Positions 54,060 through 64,000 of a stretch of DNA of 64,000 nucleotides are shown here, piece by piece. This DNA is from Apis mellifera (lineage: Eukaryota; Arthropoda; Insecta; Hymenoptera; Apidae). The position numbers and the translations under genes were made by a program. The DNA lies in contig NC_037649.1 in assembly GCF_003254395.2 (NCBI RefSeq), positions 3,257,032 to 3,321,031 of the forward strand, given 5' to 3'. The notes below the pieces were generated by a model. The model was given only the letters and a program-made list of their open reading frames with translations, made no database searches and was not told where the DNA came from. Each line of letters opens with the position of its first letter. The stretch's first letter is position 1.

Positions 54060-56700
54060 GTATACACAGTTAATCAATAAAACTTGACAGGTTTCATGAT
54101 AAATGAAATAATTTGTGATTTCTGTTGCATGCAAAATATAGATTGAACTTTTATACCTGTTTATCTCTGTCATAAAATCGTTAGATTCCCCAACAAATTA
54201 AAGATGAGAAAGATTCACAACACACAGTAAAACGTCAAAAGTACATACGAGTGAAAAAAGATAGGTCGAAAACCTCATGATACTGGCTGCTTTATAAAGT
54301 TATCGAAAGATGGCAGCTCATACAATTTACAAATTATTGAATATCTGATAATTTATAATGCATATAATACATAATTAGAATAGTTTTTAAACTTTATTTG
54401 TTATCTTACATTATATTTTTTAATTATTTAAACAAAATATTTTTTCACTCAAATAATTTTAAATTTGTAATTTTTTACAGTGTATATAATACATCTTTCA
54501 TATAATCTAACAATAAAATATAAGATCATAAAATTAATTTAATAAAAAATTAAAATATCTCTATTATTAAATCTTAATCACATTAAAATTATTATTGCAA
54601 TATCAATCGTACTATAAATGAATGTAATAATTTATGTAATATCTGTCAATAATTTATATGCATTTTACATTTTACGTGATAAAAAATTATTTGATATAAA
54701 TAAACATAAATATAATCTATTGTTACGATATTATATTTATTATATATATTATATTTATTTGACTTTTAATGTTATGTTTACATAAAATTGATTATTGATT
54801 TATATAGATGATATTATTTAATAATATTGAAAAAGTGGATGATTTGAATAGACTAGTTAATATTTTAATAAATATAAGTAAAAAAAAATTGATCTCAAAT
54901 AAAAAAATAATAAATATTATTTTTAACGATACATTATAATATATATTTAATATTAATATTAATAATAATAATAATATTGATTTTTGTATCATTTAACTAA
55001 TATTTATTTTGCTTTTAGATTTTATAATATATGTATAAATTTTGTATATAGAACAAAAAATTTTTAATATTAAATCATATATAATTCCATTTGTTCTATA
55101 TTTATTCTAAAATATAATATATATGTGTACTTATATTTAAATATATTTGTGTACTTATAATATATATGTGTTATAATTCGTAAATTATACATAATAAAAT
55201 CTGAATATATTAATATAAGTATCTCTGTATTGAAATTGATATACATCTGTATTATAATTCATATATTTCGATATTCATGAAAGTATTTATGTATTTTAAT
55301 ATTTGCGTATTTTAAAAAATATTTACATAAATATATTAAGCATATGTGCATAATATATTTAATATATTTTTATATGTTGAGAATAATGATCTATGTTATA
55401 TTTTTATTATTTTCTTAAAAATTATTTTATTAATAAATAGTATGTAGAATATACTCAAAACCATTTATTATCAATATCGAAATGTTTTAATTGAGTATTT
55501 TAATTAGCATTGATAAAAATCTTTTATTATGGATATAAATATGAAGTTTAACATTATTACATAAAATTGTATTGATATCACTATAAATATAATAAATATA
55601 TGTTTTCTTTTTTTCACAGATTAGCGTATTTAACTATTTCCTATTCTTTTTTTTTATTTTCGTATCAATTTATAGATGTAATTTTCAGACTGATATAATG
55701 CTTTAACATAGAACTAGCTCTCTATTTGAAATGATTGGCATTGACTGGTAACAAACGCGTCATCTCTCACATTAATAGTACATATTCTAAATGGGACTAC
55801 ATAGGGTATGCGATAACAATTGTAACTAATGTTATAAAAAGAATCAATTTGATATATGCTTTTGTTTATAAATATATATTCAATATAAATAGATAAGTAA
55901 TACAATACAATACACTATTTATAATACTATATATAACAAGCAGAAAGTGATTTTACATATAAAAATAAAAGAATAAGATTTTTTGTTTGAGATTTTATTT
56001 TAAAAATTTAAAAACTTGTTAAATATAGGAAAATAACTTGAGACTGAAAATTAGAAATGTCAATCTATATGCAAAATATAAATAAATAAATAAAAAATGT
56101 AAAATAAAATTTTCTTGTTTAAATTCTTGTTTTTAATAAAATTGAAATCAAATAGAATAGTGAAATACTTGTATACAAATTTTCAAATTTAATTTCTTGA
56201 ATCTTGAAATAAATATATTTATTATACATTTTTCATTTATTTTTGATTGTAGAGTTGTTTTTTATTTAAATTTAATTTATTTGTATTAATTAATTTTTTT
56301 TGTATTTGACAAATTTTTAAATTCGATTTTTTTAAAAGAAATCTCAAATAAAAAAATGTTATTTCTTTTTTCTGATTTATTTTTATATATAAAATTATTT
56401 TTGGTCTACTGATATTTATCATTTATCAATCATAATTTATAAATAATAATTATATATTAATAATATATGAATAAAGAACAAGAAATAATTAAAGACATAT
56501 TAACCATGAGGATTAAAATTATATAATTATTTTCAAACGCAATAAAATTTTTTAAAATAAAATATGATTTCTTATTTAAGTCATAATATTTAAACATTTT
56601 TCTAGAAAAATAATATACAATATATATAATACATATGTAAATGTAAAATATACGTATGTAATAAGAAAATAATTTAAATATAATAAAAAATAATCTAAAA
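54060..56700. other. A+T-rich gene desert, part 7
   Basis: No gene seen. One less A+T-rich block (about 55690-55830, containing CATTGACTGGTAACAAACG) may be a conserved element. A TATAAAG-like motif lies near 54292. Confidence 0.45.
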
Positions 56701-56702
56701 AA

Positions 56703-56835
56703 AAACTTACTTAAATTTTCCGACGAAATTAAAATTGTCCCACGATCAATAATTATGCACAAAGAAATAATCATACACATAAAACTACATTATTTTATAT
56801 ATAAAAATGTTCAAATATAAAAAATTTCACAAATA
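56703..56835 (+). repeat. Direct repeat, copy 1
   Basis: Shares a perfect 37-nt core (56723-56759) with copy 2, plus imperfect matches either side (ACTTAYTTAAATTTT before; AAAGAAATAATCATA and AATATAAAAAATTTCACAAA after). Not coding. Confidence 0.85.
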
Positions 56836-56914
56836 TAATTAATCGTTTAATTAACACAAGAACAAATTTAAATTTTTAGCTAAGAATATTTACTAATGAT
56901 GTACTAATAATATA

Positions 56915-57260
56915 TTAGTGTATATTATCGATCAAGGAATATATTCGAGTGTATCGTTGTTCACGGACTATAAATGTTCGATTTTCCATAAAATTTTAAA
57001 ATATATCAAGGGTAAAAAATCTCGTTTATTCCATGGAACAGAATCCTCCATATCTCACAAAAGAGAGTTTTGTCCGTTTAAATCACGGTCCGTACCGTTT
57101 GAATATTCGTATGAGCTTAACTGACAATAAAATGAAGCTACATAATTTCCAGGTCGTGTATACTTATCTATAGTGGGTATGAACCAGATGCCATCAAGGC
57201 CATGTTGAGCATATTTGTAATTTCACATTACTCTTCATTGAAATGAAGAGTATTTTCTTA
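56915..57260. promoter_or_regulatory. GC-richer block between the direct repeats
   Basis: Mixed-composition sequence containing TCACGGTCCGTACCGTTTGA (near 57085) and a near-perfect palindrome at 57229-57252. The 68-codon open frame here has no family resemblance and is probably chance. Likely regulatory or a non-coding exon. Confidence 0.35.
57229..57252. repeat. 11-bp-arm palindrome
   Basis: TACTCTTCATT (57229-57239) and AATGAAGAGTA (57242-57252) with a 2-bp spacer. Confidence 0.85.
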
Positions 57261-57839
57261 CTATAAAAGAATACAAAATTGTTAATATAGATTTTGAAAA
57301 AAATATTTTTTTCATTATGAATATCGATAAATTAATAAAACGATTCTATTTGATTTGATTCGAAAAAATAATTTATGATATTCATAAAACCTATTCATGA
57401 TAAACTTCCAAATTCAAATACAATCTAAGATTAAACAATATAATCTAAGATGATTATATATATATTGATTAAATTTTCTATTTAATTGTTTTTAAAATTA
57501 CTAGTAAAATGTTATATATATATACTATTATATTATTTTATTAGATGAAATTTATTCTTTAATTTCAATTATATGAATATGAATATGTACTCTATTATAT
57601 AATGAATATAATATAATTACAAATGAATTTTAAGAAAATTTATTATTTTAATAACAAATTTAAGTCCAATAATTTTAATTATTTTATATAATAACAGATT
57701 TTGCAATAAATTATTATAAAATAAATATAATATATATACTGCATACTATATAAATATTTCATATATACATATATAGTCCTAAATATATTGTTATTTATAA
57801 AATCAAAAAACAAAAATATTTCAATATCAATAATATCAA

Positions 57840-57995
57840 AAACTTATTTAAATTTTTGATCCAACGAAATTAAAATTGTCCCACGATCAATAATTATGCA
57901 AATTATACAAAGAAATAATCATATACATAAAATTATTCATATACATATTATTATTTCAAACATGAAAAAATAGAAATATAAAAAATTTCACAAAA
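57840..57995 (+). repeat. Direct repeat, copy 2
   Basis: Same orientation as copy 1 and about 1.14 kb downstream. Perfect 37-nt core at 57864-57900; carries a small insertion (about 8 bp) after the core. Confidence 0.85.
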
Positions 57996-58369
57996 ATGTC
58001 TTTATGATATCAATCATGATATAATATACTATTATGTAATATAATATACTGTTATATCTTACATATTATGTACTATTGAAAAATTCTTTCACATATCGAT
58101 ATAGAAAGTTCTCTTAAAGCTTTCTATTATGCGATATTACCAATAAGTATATGCACGATATATTTATCTAAATGTGAAATTTTCTACAATTTTTATAATT
58201 TGTCCAATCTATCAGAAATAATCAATCAGATTTATATTTCTTTTAAAGAATTTTCATTAAGTAATATATATAATGTATGTTCATAATTTGTTTTATTATA
58301 TGTTCATATAATTTGTTTTATTATATTATAAATAAAATATAGAAAATTTAAATTAAGGGTTGTGAAAAT

Positions 58370-58744
58370 AGCGATTTCTACCGAAAATGAACGAAATGGT
58401 TTCGGACAATCTATCGATTCCTTCCGAAGATTTCCGGAAATAACCGAGATCATGAAAGTGACGTATATACGTCAGTGTGGGCCAACCTGCGTATTGTCGG
58501 TATTATCATTTAAGAGGTTTTCTATGATTTCTCGTAAAAGGATTACTTAAAGGATAAAAATATGCAACTATGAATTTCTTTTAATAATTTTTTAAAAAAC
58601 TATTTGCAAGTAAGAAAAACGATTCACTGTTGTATGTTTGTGTAACTGGTGTAAAAAAAAATCTTATTCTTATACGTGTGCGTAGAGTGTCGATCAATTT
58701 TGTAATCGACGAACTTGTTCTTATTCAGTTAATTAGGTTTACCC
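58370..58744 (+). promoter_or_regulatory. Dap160: Dap160 promoter and 5' UTR exon
   Basis: GC-richer block from 58370 to 58510 with TATCGATT (58412-58419, DRE-like) and a perfect 16-bp palindrome TGACGTATATACGTCA (58459-58474), two CRE half-sites facing each other. A strong donor, ACCC/gtgagt, at 58744/58745 fits a 5' UTR exon spliced to 58913. The start site is not resolved. Confidence 0.5.
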
Positions 58745-58946
58745 GTGAGTAAATTGATGTTAAATTAATAACGTTTTGACACTTTTTCTTTTGAAAGATA
58801 TATATTAACTTATCATTATGCTTGATTATTGTAACATAACCTTGAAATTACAAATAGTTTCCTTAGTTTTTTTAGAAAATTTCCGTGAAAATTACAATTT
58901 TTGTTATTATAGATTTGATTCGGTGGTCACCTACGGGTGAATAAAA

Positions 58947-61900
58947 ATGGCCACCCCTCAAACTCCGGGTAAGTCAATTTTTTTTCTGTATGTAATTTTG
59001 ACAAACATATTCTTATTTATCAAATTGACAGTTACTGTCTACAAGAAAAAAACATAAGTTGTTATTAATTTTCGATTTTATGAATTTTGTAATTTAAATA
59101 ATTAATTATTTCATAAATACTATTATTTTCATTCAGAAAAAAATATTTTTTTGAATATTGTAGAATAAAAATTTTTTTAGGTATGGACCCTTGGACAATC
59201 CAACCTAGAGAACGTGCAAGATATAGAGAGCAATTTGATTCTCTAAAACCTATCAATGGTATTGTCACTGGAGAGCAAGCAAAAGAATTTTTGCTTAAAT
59301 CTCAACTTCCACCTGTCATTCTTGGACAAATATGGTATTAATATTTTTTATTGTTATATTTAATATTTTTAATATCATAAAATATTATCACGTATATAAT
59401 GTAAGAATATTATATAGGGCTTTATCAGATACAGATTCAGATGGAAAAATGGATATAAATGAATTTAGTATTGCATGTAAATTAATTAATTTGAAATTAC
59501 GAGGTTTTGAAATTCCTAAAACTTTGCCTTCAACTTTAATACAAAGTATAAAGTCATTTTCGGCCAGTGAGTATAAAAATTAATATAAAATTAGTATAAA
59601 ATTAGTATAAATAATTAAAAATATTTCAATTAATAATTATGATTTTTATTTTTTAATGTTTAGATGATACTAATATTACAAATTTAACAAATGGAACTGC
59701 TAATGTTCCATCACAGAATAATGTAGCTTCATTAGTGAATTTATGTGGTCCACCACAAGTTCCAGTACAACCTTTGATTAGTGGAATGTCTATAGGATCT
59801 GTTCCTCGTCCTCTTATAGCACCTCCACCTGCGAATGGACCATTACCAGGACATATTATTAGACCTGTTTCACCAATGACTTTACCAGGTAATTATATTT
59901 AGAATTTTATGTCTAATACGAGAAGTTTTATTAAATTTTTTATTTAATATATAAATAATCATGATATGATAATCATATGATAATATATATGATAAAAGAA
60001 ATAATGAAAGAAATATGACAAAAAATTTTCATAAGATTCATAAAAATCCTTACATTAATATCAAATATTTTATTTCACAACAAATATAATCATGTCTTAT
60101 TTGATTTTACAATTATATTATAAAACAATAAAGTTTTTATAAAGTTTATTTTAACTATAATCCTTATGATTATTATAATAAAAAAAAAGATTTTAATAAA
60201 TGCACAGCAATATTTAGCATTATTTTACTTATGCATCATACTACACAGCATCACGACAAAGTAAACAGAATGTGGCTGCCACTACACATGCCACAACTTA
60301 CACAGCGTCAAAGCCACCTGCTCGACCTGCACCACCCTCTGTGGGTATGTTAAAGAAGTGGATGTTTATATTTGAATTTTGTTCTATTTCATACTATTTT
60401 TAAAATTTATTACAATTTTTTTCTTTTGAATGACAGCTATATAATATGATATGCTGTAGTACATGCATTGATTAATTATTGCATGAAAGATATATTTTTA
60501 TATATTCTAAAATAATTGTTTATATTGTATTATATTCAATTATCAATATTATGATGTATTTTATGTATCCTATAAGACATGAATATTTAATATTTTACAT
60601 TAATATTTAAAATAAGACATAATAGATTCTATAATGTAAAAAATACATACTTTTTATTTTAACATATAAATATAACATGTACAATATCATTAAAATAAAT
60701 ATTAAAAATATATATTATATTTTATATTACTTATTATAAAAAATCAATATATATATTGAAGAATATATTTCTATATTTTTATTTAATTATAATATATATA
60801 TATATAATCAATGTTGCAATAGCTTTATTTATTGATATGTACACTGCTATTTTTCATATTCTGCTATTTTCCATTTACATATATTTCCATACACACTTAT
60901 ACAATAATATAAATATTTGTGCTGCAAAAAAAAGGAATCGTGCCTTCTACAAGTACTACCACTACTACTACTATTACCACTACTTCTAGTGGTGGTCCTC
61001 CTCAAAGACCTGCACCACCCACAAATATCGGTATGTTTCAAAATATAAATGAAATTTCAAAACTAGATCTATTTTGGATGAATGAATAAGATTGCATGTA
61101 AATTTAGATAGTTTCCCATATATTTAAATTTTAATAAAAGAAATGATTCCTTTTTATATTATTGCCAACAGACATCTTCGAAATACATTGTATAAAATAA
61201 ATACAATAAAACTTCAAGTTACATTAAATACATATATTTTTATTTAAAATTTTATTTAGTTATAAATTAATTTTATTTTTATTGCTAAGCTTTCCAATTG
61301 CAAGTATAATTTATATTGTTTCATTTCTTAATTTTGGCTCCGATTTTGTGTATATTTATGTATATTTTTATTTAAAAAGTTTTTGATAATTTTTTTTTTA
61401 AGTGGAATTATATATTTTTAGGAGCAAATTTCTCACCCGTTATCAGTGGTCCACCACCAAAACCAGCACCACCTTCATTTCCTAATAGCCCTGTTGCTGC
61501 TGGAATTTCACCAGTAAAAGTTTCATCTGTTTCTGCAACAACTGTGGTTCCTTCAGTTCAATCTGTACAATCAATGAATGCATCTACTATAGGTAATACT
61601 ATAGATAAAACTACATATGTTCTTTTTATATGTATTATTTATTCATTATTTTTTCGATATTTATTTAGACTTTAACTTTCCATTATAGATATTTTATTTA
61701 AATTAGAAGTTAGTTTAAATTAGAATATTGATTAATTTATCAAGATTTAATAGAAGATTTATTCTTTTTTTTTTTTTTTTTTTTTTTTACAGATTTACTC
61801 GATCTTGAATTTTCAGGTATACTTTATTGAATAAATTTTGTAGAAAATATAGTTTTATTATATTTTTTAATTTATAATTAATAAATTATGAAATAAATTT

Positions 61901-64000
61901 TTTTTTTAATGATATTTTTAAATTTTAATTTTCTTATAATTCTTTTAAGTTCTCTTAAAGTTTTAATGTATAAAATATTTTTATAATTATTTTATTTTTT
62001 TATAGTATTAATCAATATATGTATTATATTCACTAATCATTAATAATTAAATTATCTTTCATTGAATAACATTTTTAATATCATTCAATATCATATATAT
62101 AAGAGAGCATATCTTATTTAAATGTTTACATAATATATTACAGGTATTCCTTCTGTAGCACCAATTGCACCCTTAAATACAAATCCAACGCCAATTGCTG
62201 CTTTTGGTATGGGACAAACAATGCCTATACAATCATTATGTACTGCTATGATTGTTCCAATAACAGGTGGTTCTATCGTACCATCAGTTGCATCAATATC
62301 TAGTGGTATGTATAATTTAAATTTTTAATTGTAAGATATTCTATTTTATCATAATTATTATACACTTTTTTTAGGAACTGGTGTAGTATCCACTTCCCCA
62401 GTTGTAGGTTTACCTTTAGTATCTGCAACCACAACAAGTGGTACATTAGTAAATGGTGTAATTGCTCAAACACCAGTATCTACAAGTACACCATTAAGTA
62501 CAATTGCACGTCCACCAAGTATAGATAGAGTTGGCTCAGTTGATTCACAACATAGTCAACATTCAGTAGGTTCCCCACAATCTGTAGAATGGGCAGTACC
62601 TCATCAAACAAAATTAAAATATACTCAATTGTTCAATACTTGGGATAGGACACGATCTGGATTTCTCTCAGGTCCTCAAGCTAGAAATATTATGGTGCAG
62701 TCACAGTTACCCCAACAAGTGTTGGCACAAATATGGTACAATAATCTAATAGCAGATATAAAGTTATTAAAAGATTTTTAAAATTTCTAATATATATATG
62801 TTTAGGGCGTTAGCGGATATGGATTCAGATGGTCGTTTAAGTTGTGATGAATTTGTATTAGCAATGCATTTATGTGATATAGCTAAAATTGGTGAAAAAA
62901 TTCCTAATACACTACCAACTGAACTTGTTCCACCTGCATTCAGACGTCAACGGCAAAGTAGCTTAACACTTTCACAAAGTGGTACAGAAAATGTAGATCC
63001 ATCAGCAGGTATGCCACAGGTAATTTCATATTTTCTTTATATTTAAATAAATATGTTGATATTATATTATAATATATATATATATTATTTATATTTATTA
63101 TTTATTAATTATTTTTTTATTATATATATTAATACATTATATATATTAATTATTTTTCTTAAAGACTTCTTTTGAAGATAAGCGCAAAGAAAACTTTGAA
63201 AAAGGACAAGCAGAACTAGAACGAAGACGTAAAGCTTTATTAGAAATTCAGCGTAAAGAACAAGAAGAACGCGAACGGAAAGAAAGAGAGGAAGCTGAAA
63301 AACAAGAAAAAATTAGGTAAGTAAGCGTTTGTTGAAGATTATATAAGATATAAATAAAAGTTATATATAAATTTTATTAATGTATTACTTTATTATTAAT
63401 GTATTTACTTTTTTAATTTAAAACAAAATAAATATTATTATACAGATTAGAGCAAGAAAGACGAAGACAAGCAGAAATTGAGAAACAAATGCAAAGACAA
63501 AAAGAAATTGAGCAAGAAAAAGAAGAACAACGAAAACGAGCTCAAGAACAAAGAGAAGCAGCGCGAAAGTATCTAAGCGAAATTTTTTTATATAAATTTG
63601 AATCATTAAAAATATCTTGTAATATTAATTAATTTTTTTAACAGAGAAATGGAGAGACAACGACAATTAGAATGGGAAAAACAAAAATCTCAAGAACTTC
63701 AAGCTCAAAGACAAAAAGAACAAGATGTATTACTTAAATTGAAAGCAAAAAATCAAACATTAACTATTGAATTAGGAACACTTGTAAGTATTAAAGAAAT
63801 AACTAATAAAAAAAATAATTAATATTTATGTAATTTCTTTTTATGATTAAGAATGATAAAGTGAAAGAATTATCGCAAAAAATTTGTGATACTCGAGTGG
63901 GTGTATCTAGTGTGAAATCAACTATTGATGGAATGCGATCAACACGCGATGCACAATTACAAGAAATGGCTGCTTTAAAAAATAAACTCCGGGAACAAAA
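58947..64000 (+). CDS. Dap160: Intersectin / Dap160, 5' part
   Basis: Endocytic and synaptic scaffold linking dynamin, Eps15 and actin regulators. Exons so far: 58913-58968 (ATG 58947), 59181-59334, 59418-59566, 59664-59888, 60249-60344, 60935-61030, 61422-61592, 61793-61816, 62144-62305, 62375-62735, 62806-63019, 63165-63316, 63446-63568, 63645-63783, 63852 to the edge. About 745 codons visible, all in phase. EH1 starts MATPQTPGMDPWTIQPRE, with QIWALSD and the EF-hand loop DTDSDGKMDINEF. A Pro/Ser/Thr-rich linker follows, with class-type SH3 ligands (PPPKPAPP, PQRPAPP). EH2 has QIWALAD and DMDSDGRLSCDEF, then the KERK-type Glu/Arg/Gln-rich coiled coil (residues about 560-690). The SH3 domains should follow outside the window. 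The order matches human ITSN1 closely. Exons from 60249 to 62305 mostly begin and end in phase 1, so they can be skipped singly. Confidence 0.95.
61793..61816 (+). other. Dap160: 24-nt Dap160 microexon with clathrin-box motif
   Basis: Between an unusually long T tract with TACAG and a donor G/gtatac. Phase 1-1, adding eight residues, DLLDLEFS. LLDLE fits the clathrin-box consensus L-hydrophobic-x-hydrophobic-D/E. Exon status is inferred from phase, splice sites and motif. Confidence 0.7.

Noticed and set aside
53970..54173. Minus-strand 67-codon open frame across the GC-rich island
   Set aside because: Contains the TATAAAAG motif inside the frame and no family similarity; more likely leader sequence.
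56918..57124. 68-codon open frame in the GC-richer block left of Dap160
   Set aside because: No recognisable domain, no splice context, and composition explains the opening.
1..64000. tRNA, rRNA, CRISPR array, viral or endosymbiont insert
   Set aside because: Looked for clover-leaf T-arm motifs, repeat-spacer patterns and bacterial-type gene packing by eye; none found, though a covariance-model scan could not be run.

Overview
This is very probably a honey-bee-type hymenopteran nuclear window, most likely Apis. The DNA is extremely A+T-rich and most introns are about 70-200 bp with GT..AG ends. Every conserved protein reads as an insect orthologue, and there is a nearly intact mellifera-type mariner. 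The species call is inference. I joined exons by hand. In each of the three genes that lie wholly inside the window with many exons (ABCC, na, Mcm3), and in the SLC22 gene, every junction keeps phase and the summed coding length is an exact multiple of three, which supports the models.

Layout, left to right: (1) 1-1.6 kb, 3' end of an hnRNP F/H gene (glorund-like), plus strand. (2) 4.0-12.9 kb, a full ABCC/MRP4-like exporter (about 1390 aa), plus strand. It has two equal-length alternative exons for the last helix of the first membrane domain, and a strong hairpin in the intron between them. (3) 14.0-22.5 kb, the sodium leak channel narrow abdomen/NALCN (about 1744 aa, 28 coding exons), plus strand, with EEKE pore residues. 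(4) 25.0-28.8 kb, Mcm3 (about 816 aa), minus strand, convergent with na. (5) 30.5-34.4 kb, an SLC22-type organic cation transporter (about 579 aa), minus strand. (6) 34.5-58.3 kb, a gene-poor A+T desert holding one mariner (46.2-47.5 kb), several compact GC-richer blocks that look like promoters, non-coding first exons or conserved elements, and a 130-155 bp direct duplication. (7) 58.9-64.0 kb, 5' half of intersectin/Dap160, plus strand, with two EH domains, a proline-rich linker and the start of the coiled coil; it runs off the window.

The genes do not form a pathway. They are ordinary neighbours: RNA binding, efflux, neuronal leak current, replication licensing, cation uptake and endocytosis.

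The most interesting observations are in RNA processing. (a) A GC-richer patch in a na intron is complementary over about 60 nt to the following exon. This has the layout of an ADAR editing-complementary sequence and puts an A:C mismatch at an Arg codon of domain IV. (b) The ABCC gene has a mutually-exclusive exon pair. (c) Dap160 has a 24-nt microexon encoding a clathrin-box motif (LLDLE). A foldback MITE-like family with copies in na and Mcm3 introns is also visible. No tRNA, rRNA, CRISPR or viral sequence was recognised.
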